From Arthrobacter koreensis (lineage in GTDB: Bacteria > Actinomycetota > Actinomycetes > Actinomycetales > Micrococcaceae): 64,000 bases of DNA. Both the position numbers and the translations under genes were made by a program. Every line of letters starts with the position of its first letter. Position 1 is the stretch's first letter. Shown here one piece after another: positions 36,139-44,906 of the stretch. Where the stretch lies: positions 583,200 through 647,199 of the forward strand of contig NZ_WACG01000002.1 in assembly GCF_009193255.1 (NCBI RefSeq), read 5' to 3'. Under the pieces are notes generated by a model. It did no database searches and was not told the DNA's origin. It worked only from the letters and a program-made list of their open reading frames with translations.

Positions 36139-36815
36139 TTACCCCTGCGCCAGGTGTGACCCCGCCAGCCACCATCCGCAACGAGCCCTGGGAACCCCGG
36201 AGTCAGCCCTCTTTCCTGCAGGTGCCGCCTTCCGGGTTTCCCAGCCACCGTTACCCCGAGCGACCGGTGTGACCCCACCCGCCCCACCCATCACGAGCCC
36301 TGGGAACCCCGGCCTGCTGCCTCAACCGATCTCAACCTGCGCGACCGGGTTTCGCAGCCGCCGCAACCGCCACAGACCTTCGCCGCGGCGTTTCCCAGCC
36401 GCCCTTACCCCTGCGCCAGACGTGACCCCACCAGGCACCATCCGCAACGAGCCCTAGGAACCCCGGAGTCAGCCCCCTTTCCTGCAGGCGCCGCCTTCCG
36501 GGTTTCCCACCCGCCGTCACCCCGAGCGACCGGTGTGACCCCACCCGCCACACCTGTCACGAGCCCTGGGAACTGCCTCAACCGATCTCAACCTGCGCGA
36601 CCGGGTTTCGCAGCCGCCGCAAGCGCCACAGACCTTCGCCGCGGCGTTTCCCAGCCGCCGTTACCCCTGCGCCAGACGTGACCCCACCAGGCACCATCCG
36701 CAACGAGCCCGGGGAACCCCGGAGTCAGCCCTCTTTCCTGCAGGTGCCGTCTTCCGGGTTTCCCACCCGCCGTTACCCCAGTGGCCGGTGTGAAGCCACC
36801 CGCCACACCTGTCAC
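36139..36815. repeat. Tandem repeat of about 260 bp, 2.6 copies
   Basis: The unit begins TTACCCCTGCGCCAG at 36139, 36405 and 36661 (periods 266 and 256; the first copy has about 10 extra bases). The third copy ends near 36815. Each unit holds two related half-units of about 70 bases, each running from TTCCCA.CCGCCGT.ACCCC to ACGAGCCC.GGGAA. Minus-strand open frames of about 73 codons appear in the copies, but they shift frame from copy to copy and resemble nothing known. I therefore treat the stretch as non-coding. Confidence 0.85.
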
Positions 36816-36870
36816 TCTCCGTAGGATCCGCCCACTCCAAAGGCAGGGTGACGCGGTGGGTTCGCCGGAC

Positions 36871-36951
36871 GGGCCGGGTTAGGCGGCTTTAATACTCCAA
36901 AGCGAGCCCTGCGAGCGAAGGAGTTTCGTTGCCGCCGTTCCGGCCCGCCCG
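36871..36951. repeat. 81-bp hairpin-forming direct repeat, left copy
   Basis: 78 of 81 bases match 38307-38387 in the same orientation. The element is itself an imperfect palindrome: the left end GGGCCGGGTTAGGCGGC..ACTCC pairs with the right end GGAGT..GCCGCCGTTCCGGCCC, around a loop containing GCGAGCCCTGCGAGC. The two copies flank the RibD-like and GNAT genes. Confidence 0.85.
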
Positions 36952-37076
36952 GCGGGCGGACAGACGGGCGAACGGGTGGAGACGAGCGGACAGGTCGGGT
37001 GGGCACACGGACAGGACGGGCGAGCGAACGGGGCAACCAGGCGTGCCGGAAGGACATGCCGGCACAGAGCCAGAAA
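36952..37076. other. Gene-free stretch
   Basis: 125 bases of G-rich sequence (many GGACAG and ACGGGCGA words) between the left 81-bp repeat and the RibD-like gene. No gene or clear signal seen. Confidence 0.4.
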
Positions 37077-37619
37077 CTACCGAAGCACCCGGTACCGCAG
37101 GTGCACTCCGTCCCCGAACGCGGCCTCCTCAATCAGTTCCAGGTTCACCCGTTGGCCCAGCCCGCCGAAGAGGGAAATCCCGGCTCCAAGCAGGATCGGC
37201 ACCACGTGCAGCTGGATCTCATCCACTGCGCCAAGCTGCAGGCACTGCCGTGAGATCCGCCCGCCGAGCAGGCTCACGGTTTTCTCCCCTGCGTCAACCT
37301 TGGCCATTTCAAGGGCGCTACCGATGTCATCCACGACGAAGGTGTAGGTGACCCCGTCCTTCACCACGGACTCCGCCGCCGTGTGTGTCATTAGGTAAAC
37401 GGGCACCCCCGGCAGGCCGCCGTATGCCTCCTCCCCGTCCTCGATTGTCCGCGCACGGTTGGCACCACCAACGACGGCGCCGATCTCACCGACAACCCGG
37501 TTCACCAGCGCCGTGTCTTCCTCTGTCGCATCGACGTCGAACATCCAGTCGACGCCGCCCTCCGGGTCTGCCATGTACCCATCCAGCGTCACCGTCGCAT
37601 GAATCAGAACCTTTGCCAT
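37077..37619 (-). CDS. RibD C-terminal/DHFR-like reductase
   Basis: A 180-residue single-domain protein of the dihydrofolate reductase superfamily (RibD C-terminal type). The N-terminus MAKVLIHATVTLDGYMADPEGGVDW is typical, as are VGEIGAVVGGANRAR, GEKTVSLLGGRISRQCL and IQLHVVPILLGAGISLFG. It probably binds NADPH; the substrate is unknown and such stand-alone proteins are rarely true DHFR. GGAAGGAG stands 7 bases before the ATG at 37619. It is followed by the left 81-bp repeat. Confidence 0.85.
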   Translation of the reverse strand: MAKVLIHATVTLDGYMADPEGGVDWMFDVDATEEDTALVNRVVGEIGAVVGGANRARTIEDGEEAYGGLPGVPVYLMTHTAAESVVKDGVTYTFVVDDIGSALEMAKVDAGEKTVSLLGGRISRQCLQLGAVDEIQLHVVPILLGAGISLFGGLGQRVNLELIEEAAFGDGVHLRYRVLR

Positions 37620-37676
37620 GACGAAACTCCTTCCTGCGGCCAAGGACACCGGACGGCACCTCCGATGCAGGAAGTT

Positions 37677-38213
37677 CTACAGTTTGAGGGTCGGAAGATC
37701 CAGAGCCGGAGCAGGATCAGTCGCGAGCCGCGAATGCGTTTCCACATCGAAACGCACGCCTCCGTACTCCAGCTTTGACCGCTCAATCCCCTCCGGCGGG
37801 AAACCTGCACGTTGTGCCACGGCACAGGAGGCCGGATTGTTCACCCTGTGCCCCAATTCGATGCGGAAAAGGTTGAGATCGTGGAGCGCCCAGTCAGCCA
37901 CGCCCGCCGCTGCCCTTCCGGCGAGTCCAAGTCCTCGGCTGTCGCGGCTGATCCAGTAAGACAGCCAGCCAGTGCGGTGCCGGTGATCTATGTGGCCGAG
38001 CCCGATATTCCCCACGGCCCGTCCGTCGACCTCCACGGCGAAGCTGCACATGCCGTCATCCGGGTGGAACCGCAGGTCGGATCGAATATAAGCCTCTGCA
38101 GCGTCCAGATCATCCACGGCAAGGCGGTCCATCTGGGTATCAAGATCAGGGGTTGCCTGAACAGCAGCCAACAGGGAGGCAACATCATCCGGCAGCCACG
38201 GCCGTAACGTCAT
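37677..38213 (-). CDS. GNAT-family N-acetyltransferase (RimJ-like)
   Basis: 178 residues from the ATG at 38213; a GTG two codons upstream (38219) is also possible. RimJ/RimL-type features are LRPWLPDDVASLL at the start, VGNIGLGHIDHRHRTGWLSYWIS, the acetyl-CoA loop RDSRGLGLAGRAA, and FRIELGHRVNNPASCAVAQRAGF. The acetylated substrate cannot be predicted. It is on the same strand as, and 57 bases upstream of, the RibD-like gene, and both sit between the 81-bp repeats. Confidence 0.87.
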   Translation of the reverse strand: MTLRPWLPDDVASLLAAVQATPDLDTQMDRLAVDDLDAAEAYIRSDLRFHPDDGMCSFAVEVDGRAVGNIGLGHIDHRHRTGWLSYWISRDSRGLGLAGRAAAGVADWALHDLNLFRIELGHRVNNPASCAVAQRAGFPPEGIERSKLEYGGVRFDVETHSRLATDPAPALDLPTLKL

Positions 38214-38306
38214 TCTCACCAGCCGAGGCTAACAGCAACGATGCGTCGCGCCCCGACGGGCCGGGCGGGCTACGCAGCAAAGAGACGACGTGCGCTCCCA
38301 ACGGGC

Positions 38307-38387
38307 GGGCCGGGTTAGGCGGCTTTAATACTCCGCAGCGAGCCCTGCGAGCGAAGGAGTTTCGTTGCCGCCGTTCCGGTCCGCCCG
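38307..38387. repeat. 81-bp hairpin-forming direct repeat, right copy
   Basis: Second copy of the element at 36871-36951, offset by 1436 bases, with three base differences (CCGCAG for CCAAAG and one T for C in the right arm). It lies between the GNAT start and the end of the CapA-like gene. Confidence 0.85.
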
Positions 38388-38449
38388 CCGTTCCGGCGCC
38401 CGGCGGATGGAGTACCGGTACGCCGGCCGGAGTCCATGCGGGACAGGCC

Positions 38450-39697
38450 TCAACGCGCAGAAACATCCTCGGACACCAGCCACTCGTGCGCCCCGTCCTG
38501 CCCGGCCCCCATGGACTCCACCACGGAGACCGTCCGCTGCCGCACTTCGGCCTGCTGTGCCTCCGACGCGCACGGCCCCTGCGGCAGGTCCGCGGCTACC
38601 GAGCACCACCGGTACGGATCACGCACAATGACCGACGGCGCCCAGGCGAGGTCACTGACCCGCCAGTCGGCGCCGTCGTTCTCCTGGGCAAACTGTGCCC
38701 GCACAATCAGGCCCTCATTGTTGACCGCGTACCAGGGCGAAAGCTCGGTGACCGCGTTGCCGAGACCGTAGACGATCCAGGTGCCGTTGTAGTTCTCGAT
38801 CGGCAGCACGGAGTGCGTGTGGTGTCCGTAGATCAGGTCGAACTGGCCGCTGTCCGCCAGGGCATGGGCGGTTTCAATCTGCTGCGCGTTGGGCATGGAG
38901 GCGTATTCGTCACCGGCATGGACTGCGCCGAGCACAATGTCTGCGCCCTGTTCCCGGGCCGCCTGCGCCCGGGAAATCATGTCTTCGGCGTCGAGCATGT
39001 CCACCTGCCACGGGTGCTCCGCCTCGAGCCCGTTCAGGCCGTAGGTCGCTTCGATGACGCTGATCCGCGCCCCTGAAGTATCCAGAATCATCGGGATTTC
39101 GGAGTCCGCCTCGGTCGCATAGGAGCCGGTATGCTCCAGGCCCAGTGAATCCAGCACACCGAGGGTGCGGTTCAGGCCTTCGGTGCCGGCGTCGACGGTG
39201 TGGTTGCTGGCCGTGGTGCAGGCCTGGTAGCCGACGGCGGCGGCAGCGGTGAGGATCTGCGGCGGCACATTGAACATCGGGTAGCCGGCGTACGGTCCGT
39301 CCGCCTCTGCGACTGGAGTTTCCATGTGGCAGACGGCAAGGTCCGCTCCCGAGATGTAGGGACGCATGCCCTCCAGCAGCGGTTCGAAGTCCAGCGGCTG
39401 CTTCCCGGTGGTGCCGGCATCCAGGCGGGCCTGGTCCCAAAGCTGGGGATGGACCAGCAGGTCCCCCGCCAGCATCACCGAGGTGCAGCGGAGCCCGGGG
39501 CATTCCGGTCCGGCGCCCGGCGTCGCCGAGGGCTCGGGGGATGGATCCGCGGACGGAGAGGACGACGATGGCTCTGCAGCAGGGGCCGGGTCCGGCTCCT
39601 GCGCAGCGGTGCAGGAGCCAAGCCCCAGCGCCGATGCCAGTAGCAGCACGGCCAGCAGCTTCCCTGTCCGGGAAGCCGGTGGGCGGTCTTCGTTCAT
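38450..39697 (-). CDS. CapA-family lipoprotein
   Basis: 415 residues from the ATG at 39697 (GGGGGAAG directly upstream). A signal sequence ends in a lipobox (ALGLGSC), followed by a Pro/Ser/Ala linker (residues about 30-65). The CapA domain, a metallophosphatase-like fold, shows MLAGDLLVHPQLWDQARLD, ADLAVCHMETPVAE, ACTTASNHTVDAGTEGL, VIEATYGLNGL and FDLIYGHHTHSVLPIENYNGTW. Founding members act in poly-gamma-glutamate capsule synthesis, but no capB, capC or capE genes are near, so the role here is open. It is divergent from the oligopeptidase gene. Confidence 0.9.
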   Translation of the reverse strand: MNEDRPPASRTGKLLAVLLLASALGLGSCTAAQEPDPAPAAEPSSSSPSADPSPEPSATPGAGPECPGLRCTSVMLAGDLLVHPQLWDQARLDAGTTGKQPLDFEPLLEGMRPYISGADLAVCHMETPVAEADGPYAGYPMFNVPPQILTAAAAVGYQACTTASNHTVDAGTEGLNRTLGVLDSLGLEHTGSYATEADSEIPMILDTSGARISVIEATYGLNGLEAEHPWQVDMLDAEDMISRAQAAREQGADIVLGAVHAGDEYASMPNAQQIETAHALADSGQFDLIYGHHTHSVLPIENYNGTWIVYGLGNAVTELSPWYAVNNEGLIVRAQFAQENDGADWRVSDLAWAPSVIVRDPYRWCSVAADLPQGPCASEAQQAEVRQRTVSVVESMGAGQDGAHEWLVSEDVSAR

Positions 39698-39810
39698 TCT
39701 TCCCCCGAATGTGTTGTCCTCAGTCCCGGCACGGCCCAATGCGGTCGAGGATGAGCATACGCGGCCCGTCGGCTGGTTGCGCAGGCCCCGCTGTGAAAGT
39801 GTTTGTTTCC

Positions 39811-41835
39811 ATGAGCAACGCCCTACTTTCACCAAGCACCCTGCCGTACGGCCTCCCCGATTTCACGGCCATCACCACCGCCGATCTACTGCCGGCTTTC
39901 ACCTCCGGGATGGAGGAACATCAGGAGGAGATCCGTGCCATCACCTCCAATCCGGAACCGGCAGGATTCGACAATACGATCGCGGCGCTGGAGCGCTCCG
40001 GCCAGACGCTGGCCCGGGCGGTTTCCGTGTTCTCCAACGCGGTGATGTCCCATGCAACGGAGGAGGTCCAGTCGCTGGAGCAGCAGGTCAGTCCCCTGCT
40101 CTCGGCGCACCAAGACACCATCTACCAGGATTCGGCACTGTTCGAGCGGGTGAACGCCGTACCGGCTGACGGCCTGGATGAAGAGTCTGCCCGCCTGCTT
40201 GCGGAGTACCGCCGCCTGTTCATTCGCGCCGGCGCAGCACTCGACGACGCCGGCAAGACACGGATGCGGGAACTGAACACCCGCCTCTCCGAACTGGGCA
40301 CCACCTACTCCCAGCGGCTGCTCGCGGACACGAACGATTCGGCCCTGGTGCTGGACGATGCGGCGGACCTTGACGGACTCTCACCCGACGACGTCGCGTC
40401 TGCCGCCGCAGCTGCGGAGGCTGCGGGTGCCACGGGAAAGTATCTGCTCACCCTTGTTCTGCCGACGCCTCAGCCGGCCTTAGCGAAGCTGAAGAACCGG
40501 GACGTCCGGAGGCGGCTCTTCGAAGGCTCCGTTCACCGCGGATTCCGCGGCAACGCCAACTCAACCCTGGAGATTGCAGCCGAAATCGCCGCGCTGCGTG
40601 CTGAGCGGGCCGCGCTGCTGGGATACGAAAGCCACGCCGCCTATGCCGTGGAGGACCAGACCGCGCCCACCACGGCAGCAGTGGAAGACATGCTCTCCCA
40701 GCTGGTCCCGCCGGCGGTCCGCAACGCCGGGGCCGAAGCCGACAAGCTGCGTGCCGCTGCCGCCCGTGACGGGATCGAGGACTTTCAGCCGTGGGACTGG
40801 GCGTACTACTCGGAGCAGGTCCGGCGCGAGGAGTACGCCGTGGACCTTGAGGCCCTGCGTCCCTGGTTCGAACTTGAGCGGGTCCTTCACGACGGGGTGT
40901 TCTTCGCCGCCAACCGGCTCTACGGCATCACCTTCACGGAGCGTCCGGATCTCTCCGGCTACCATCCGGACGTCCGGGTCTGGGAAGTCCGGAATGAAGA
41001 CGGAACGGGGCTGGGACTGTTCCTGGGCGACTACTTCACCAGGGACACGAAGAGCGGCGGTGCCTGGATGAACGAACTCGTCTCCCAGTCACGGCTGCTG
41101 GGCCACCAGCCGGTGGTGGTCAACAACCTGAACATCTCCAAGCCCGCAGCGGGCGAACCCGCACTCCTGACCTTCGACGAGGTAGTAACCGCCTTCCACG
41201 AGTTTGGCCACGCACTGCACGGCTTGTTCTCCGACGTCGGGTACCCGCGGTTTGCCGGAACGGCTGTTCCCCGTGACTTCGTGGAGTACCCGTCCCAGGT
41301 GAACGAGATGTGGATGCTCAACGATGAGGTTGCCGCCAATTTCGCACGGCACTACCAGACCGGGGAACCGCTTCCCTCGGGCCTGCTGGAAAAGATCCGG
41401 GCTGCCTCCCTGTGGGGCGAGGGTTTCCGGACCGCAGAGTACCTTGGAGCTACGCTGCTGGACTGGGCCTGGCATGTACTTTCGCCGGGACAGGAGCCGG
41501 TACCCGATCCGGAGGCCTTCGAGCACAAGGCGCTCGTGCAGGCAGGGATCGATCCGGCGCTGGTTCCGCCGCGGTACCGCACCGGCTACTTCAAGCACAT
41601 CTTCCCGGGAGGCTACTCGGCCGGGTACTACTCCTACATCTGGAGTGAAGTGCTCGACGCCGACACGGTTCAGTGGTTTACCGAGAACGGCGGGCTGACC
41701 CGTGCCAACGGTGATGCGTTCCGGAGCAAGCTGCTGTCGAAGGGCTTCTCCCGGGATCCGCTGCAGTCCTTCCGTGACCTGCGCGGCCGGGACGCCCTCC
41801 TCGCTCCCCTGCTGGAACGCCGGGGCCTGTCCTGA
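39811..41835 (+). CDS. M3-family oligopeptidase (dipeptidyl carboxypeptidase-like)
   Basis: A 674-residue zinc metallopeptidase. The zinc site HEFGH is at residues 463-467 (TAFHEFGHALHGLF), with a downstream glutamate supplied by FVEYPSQVNEMWML. The C-terminal family block YFKHIFPGGYSAGYYSYIWSE is also present. It resembles peptidyl-dipeptidase Dcp and oligopeptidase A, which clear short peptides in the cytosol; no signal peptide is seen. The ATG at 39811 has a weak ribosome site, so a slightly different start is possible. Confidence 0.93.
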   Translation: MSNALLSPSTLPYGLPDFTAITTADLLPAFTSGMEEHQEEIRAITSNPEPAGFDNTIAALERSGQTLARAVSVFSNAVMSHATEEVQSLEQQVSPLLSAHQDTIYQDSALFERVNAVPADGLDEESARLLAEYRRLFIRAGAALDDAGKTRMRELNTRLSELGTTYSQRLLADTNDSALVLDDAADLDGLSPDDVASAAAAAEAAGATGKYLLTLVLPTPQPALAKLKNRDVRRRLFEGSVHRGFRGNANSTLEIAAEIAALRAERAALLGYESHAAYAVEDQTAPTTAAVEDMLSQLVPPAVRNAGAEADKLRAAAARDGIEDFQPWDWAYYSEQVRREEYAVDLEALRPWFELERVLHDGVFFAANRLYGITFTERPDLSGYHPDVRVWEVRNEDGTGLGLFLGDYFTRDTKSGGAWMNELVSQSRLLGHQPVVVNNLNISKPAAGEPALLTFDEVVTAFHEFGHALHGLFSDVGYPRFAGTAVPRDFVEYPSQVNEMWMLNDEVAANFARHYQTGEPLPSGLLEKIRAASLWGEGFRTAEYLGATLLDWAWHVLSPGQEPVPDPEAFEHKALVQAGIDPALVPPRYRTGYFKHIFPGGYSAGYYSYIWSEVLDADTVQWFTENGGLTRANGDAFRSKLLSKGFSRDPLQSFRDLRGRDALLAPLLERRGLS

Positions 41836-41840
41836 AAACC

Positions 41841-42554
41841 ATGCCCACCATTGCCTCCTGCCAGCGCCTGCAGCACACCTGGTTCTCCGCCCTCGCGTCA
41901 GCGACCGGCGGCCGTTCCTTTGGCACGCATGAGTCCCGGTGGGTTTGGCTTCCGGCACGCCGCCAGCTGATGCTGATGTTCCCGGAAGAGATATCGCCGT
42001 CGGGGATCCGGCCCGGGCTGGCGGAGGGTTCCCGGCTGGGAGCGTCCTCGGTTACTGCCTGGCTGGGCGGTTCAGTGGACAGCGCGCCGCTGGAGACGTT
42101 CGGTTTCCGGCGTGGACCGCAGACCTGCTGGATGACCGCACCCGTGCGCGCTCCGCAGGCCTGGTCCGCGGAAGGCGCCGCGGTTGAACACCAGCCGCGG
42201 GAAGTCTCCGGGGCCGACGCCGAGGAACTGCGGGTGGGGAACTCGCAGCCCCGGCAGGCCTGGCATATTGCGGCCCGGGATTCGGCCCGCATGACCGGGC
42301 GGGCCTACGCCTTCTATCCCACCGGCGTCGCGGGCTTGTCCAAGACCGCGGGGATCTTCTCCCTGGCCGTCGGCGCGTCCAGCCGGCGACGGGGTTTCGG
42401 TACCGCGCTGCTAAGTGCCGCAGCAGCCGCAGCGGAGTCAGCCGGAGCCGAACACCTGGTGGTGAACGCCACGGCCGCGGGCCAGGACCTGTGCTCGGCC
42501 CGGGGATTCTCCCTGGTGGGCCGCGGGCGCACCTACTCCATGGCACTCGGCTAG
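41841..42554 (+). CDS. GNAT-family N-acetyltransferase
   Basis: 237 residues. Only the C-terminal half is clearly GNAT: AGIFSLAVGASSRRRGFGTALLSAAAAAAESAG holds the acetyl-CoA loop, and VVNATAAGQDLCSARGFSLVG matches the last strand-helix unit. The N-terminal half (about 1-130) is less typical and may be a degenerate GNAT domain. It starts 5 bases after the oligopeptidase stop, so the two are probably co-transcribed. Substrate unknown. Confidence 0.8.
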   Translation: MPTIASCQRLQHTWFSALASATGGRSFGTHESRWVWLPARRQLMLMFPEEISPSGIRPGLAEGSRLGASSVTAWLGGSVDSAPLETFGFRRGPQTCWMTAPVRAPQAWSAEGAAVEHQPREVSGADAEELRVGNSQPRQAWHIAARDSARMTGRAYAFYPTGVAGLSKTAGIFSLAVGASSRRRGFGTALLSAAAAAAESAGAEHLVVNATAAGQDLCSARGFSLVGRGRTYSMALG

Positions 42555-42564
42555 GAAAGCAAAA

Positions 42565-42600
42565 GCGCACCGGCACCGGGAGTACCCGGTGCCGGTGCGC
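42565..42600. terminator. Bidirectional terminator
   Basis: A perfect 16-bp stem (GCGCACCGGCACCGGG with its complement) and a 4-base loop. It has AAAA on the left and TGTCTTTT on the right, between the convergent GNAT and pdxS genes. Confidence 0.9.
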
Positions 42601-42618
42601 TGTCTTTTCTTGCCGTGC

Positions 42619-43530
42619 TTACCAGCCGCGCTCGGCGAGGCGGTGCGGCTGCGGAATCTCGTCCACGTTGATACCGACCATCGCTTCGCCCAGGCCGCGG
42701 GACGCCTTGGCGATCTCATCCGGATCGTCGTGGAAGGTAGTGGCCTTGACAATCGCGGCTGCACGCTGGGCAGGGTTGCCGGACTTGAAGATGCCGGAGC
42801 CAACAAACACGCCGTCGGCACCGAGCTGCATCATCATGGCTGCGTCGGCCGGGGTGGCAATGCCGCCGGCGGTGAACAGGACCACCGGGAGCTTGCCTGC
42901 GGAGGCGACTTCCTTGACCAGTTCGTACGGTGCCTGCAGTTCCTTTGCGGCGACGTAGAGCTCATCCTCGGGAAGCGAGGACAGCCGGGCAATCTCGGTG
43001 CGGATCTGGCGCATGTGCATGGTGGCGTTGGAGACGTCGCCGGTTCCGGCCTCGCCCTTGGAGCGGATCATGGCTGCACCCTCGTTGATCCGGCGGAGCG
43101 CTTCGCCCAGGTTCGTGGCACCGCAGACGAAGGGAACGGTGAACTTCCACTTGTCGATGTGGTTGGCGTAGTCCGCGGGGGTCAGTACCTCGGACTCGTC
43201 GATGTAGTCGACGCCGAGGGACTGCAGCACCTGCGCTTCGACGAAGTGCCCAATGCGTGCCTTGGCCATGACCGGAATGGAGACGGCGTCGATGATGCTG
43301 TCGATCATGTCCGGATCACTCATCCGGGAGACACCGCCCTGCGCGCGGATGTCTGCCGGAACCCGTTCCAGGGCCATTACGGCAACGGCGCCGGCGTCTT
43401 CGGCAATCCGGGCCTGTTCGGCAGTGACGACGTCCATGATGACGCCGCCCTTGAGCATCTCAGCCATGCCGCGCTTGACGCGGCTGCCGCCGGTTGACGC
43501 GGATGGCTGGGACGGTGTTTCTGTAGGCAT
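42619..43530 (-). CDS. pdxS: Pyridoxal 5'-phosphate synthase lyase subunit PdxS
   Basis: 303 residues, the synthase that builds PLP from ribose 5-phosphate, glyceraldehyde 3-phosphate and ammonia from PdxT. The two active lysines are in [13 protein letters not shown] and [18 protein letters not shown]. It is one of the most conserved proteins in the window. It is separated from pdxT by about 8.7 kb that includes murT/gatD and the repeat region, and it is upstream in the same direction. Confidence 0.97.
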   Translation of the reverse strand: MPTETPSQPSASTGGSRVKRGMAEMLKGGVIMDVVTAEQARIAEDAGAVAVMALERVPADIRAQGGVSRMSDPDMIDSIIDAVSIPVMAKARIGHFVEAQVLQSLGVDYIDESEVLTPADYANHIDKWKFTVPFVCGATNLGEALRRINEGAAMIRSKGEAGTGDVSNATMHMRQIRTEIARLSSLPEDELYVAAKELQAPYELVKEVASAGKLPVVLFTAGGIATPADAAMMMQLGADGVFVGSGIFKSGNPAQRAAAIVKATTFHDDPDEIAKASRGLGEAMVGINVDEIPQPHRLAERGW

Positions 43531-43598
43531 GACAAGCTCTCTGGTAGTACGGCCGGAAAGCCAATAATAAGCCCGCGTACCGCTTTCAGGGGCCTTCG

Positions 43599-44261
43599 CT
43601 ACGTATCTTTACCCATGTCCTGGTCCAGGTCACGGTCGCGGTCTCCGCTCGCGACGGCGGCGGCGGACTGGCGCCGCACCGTGCCCATCCGCTGGGCGAT
43701 GGTGACGCAGCTGGCCACGGACAGTGCCACCAGGACAACCAGCAGCACCACGTCCGGTACCCCGAGTCCCACCAGGCCGGTGGCAGTGAGCAGGAAGACC
43801 AGGCGCTCGGCCCGTTCGGCAAGCCCCACGTTGGCGTCGAAGCCAAGCGACTCGGCCTTGGCCCGGATGTAGGAGACCAGCATGCCCAGGACCAGGCAGA
43901 TGACCGCCGCAACGCCTATCGCGTCGTTATCTCCCCCGGTGAAGAACCAGATGCTGACGCCGGCGAAGAGGGCGCCGTCGGCAAACCGGTCCAGCGTGGA
44001 GTCCAGGAAGGCACCCCACTTGCCTTTGCGCTCCTGCTGGCGGGCCATGATCCCGTCAATGACGTCGGAGAACACAAAGAGGACGATGAACATCGTGCCC
44101 CAGAAAAGCTGGCCCAGCGGATAGAACACGAGTCCGCCGACCATGACGCCGAGGGTTCCCACAACGGTGACGGCGTCCGGTGAGACCCGGTGCCGGATCA
44201 GCCAGGACGCAAGAGGGGTAAACAGTGCGGTAAAGAAACCGCGGGCATATTTGTTCAGCAC
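43599..44261 (-). CDS. CDP-alcohol phosphatidyltransferase (phosphatidylinositol-phosphate synthase type)
   Basis: A 220-residue membrane enzyme. The family motif D-x2-DG-x2-AR-x8-G-x3-D-x3-D is complete in [20 protein letters not shown] and the following DSTLDR. Several helices follow. Length and position (between a HIT gene and pdxS, as in other actinobacteria) suggest the enzyme that makes phosphatidylinositol phosphate from CDP-diacylglycerol and inositol phosphate. PgsA-type specificity cannot be excluded by eye. The GTG start is 3 bases after the HIT stop. Confidence 0.88.
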   Translation of the reverse strand: MLNKYARGFFTALFTPLASWLIRHRVSPDAVTVVGTLGVMVGGLVFYPLGQLFWGTMFIVLFVFSDVIDGIMARQQERKGKWGAFLDSTLDRFADGALFAGVSIWFFTGGDNDAIGVAAVICLVLGMLVSYIRAKAESLGFDANVGLAERAERLVFLLTATGLVGLGVPDVVLLVVLVALSVASCVTIAQRMGTVRRQSAAAVASGDRDRDLDQDMGKDT

Positions 44262-44264
44262 GTT

Positions 44265-44888
44265 CTAGGCCTCGTCGTTTCCGGTGGCAGCGGACGGGCC
44301 GCCGGAAGAAGTTTCGCCAGCAGCGGCAGGCCAGGCGTCGGCAACCATCTGCCGAACTTCGCCCAGGGTCTGCGTGATGGCCTTGGTATGGGCAATGATC
44401 GGCAGGAAGTTCCCGTCGCCGCTCCAGCGCGGAACAATGTGCTGGTGCAGGTGCGCGGCGATGCCGGCACCGCCGGCGGCTCCCTGGTTCATTCCCAGAT
44501 TGAAACCGGCCGGCGCTGAAACTTTCCGGAGCACGCGCATGGCTGTCTGGGTCAGGGCGGCGATTTCCGCCGTCTCCTCGGCGTCGACGTCGGTGTAGTC
44601 CGGTACGTGCCGGTAAGGGCACACCAGCAGGTGGCCGGCGTTGTACGGGAACAGGTTCAGGATCACGAAGGCGTGCCGCCCGCGGTGGACAATCAGCGCT
44701 TCCTCATCCGTGTGGGAGGGCGCGGTGCAGAACGGGCAGTTGTCCTCGGAAGAGACCTGGTCCTGCCCGCCCTTGATGTAGGCGAGCCGGTGGGGAGTCC
44801 AGAGGCGCTGGAAGGCGTCCGGCACTCCGGCGAGTTCGAAGTTGTCCGTCACATCGCCGTCGTGCGGATACTGTTCCTGGCTTTCCAT
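44265..44888 (-). CDS. HIT-family hydrolase/phosphorylase
   Basis: 207 residues. The histidine triad HLHQHIVPRW is present, preceded by GFNLGMNQGAAGGAGIAAH as in the actinobacterial Ap4A phosphorylase branch of the HIT family. A possible metal site is CPFCTAPSHTDEE near residue 50. GGGGGAG stands 5 bases before the ATG. Its likely substrate is a dinucleoside polyphosphate such as Ap4A (inferred from the family). It lies between thrS and the phosphatidyltransferase gene. Confidence 0.9.
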   Translation of the reverse strand: MESQEQYPHDGDVTDNFELAGVPDAFQRLWTPHRLAYIKGGQDQVSSEDNCPFCTAPSHTDEEALIVHRGRHAFVILNLFPYNAGHLLVCPYRHVPDYTDVDAEETAEIAALTQTAMRVLRKVSAPAGFNLGMNQGAAGGAGIAAHLHQHIVPRWSGDGNFLPIIAHTKAITQTLGEVRQMVADAWPAAAGETSSGGPSAATGNDEA

Positions 44889-44906
44889 CTGGACTCCCCC
44901 GTGCCG

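Noticed and set aside
36027..36815. Minus-strand open frames of about 73-86 codons in the tandem repeat, with similar predicted peptides
   Set aside because: They arise from the same repeat unit read in different frames, have no ribosome sites and no protein-like composition (rich in G, R, W).
36871..38387. Integron attC sites
   Set aside because: GTTAGGC fits the GTTRRRY core, but the partner RYYYAAC lies at the wrong end for an attC site and no integrase gene is present.
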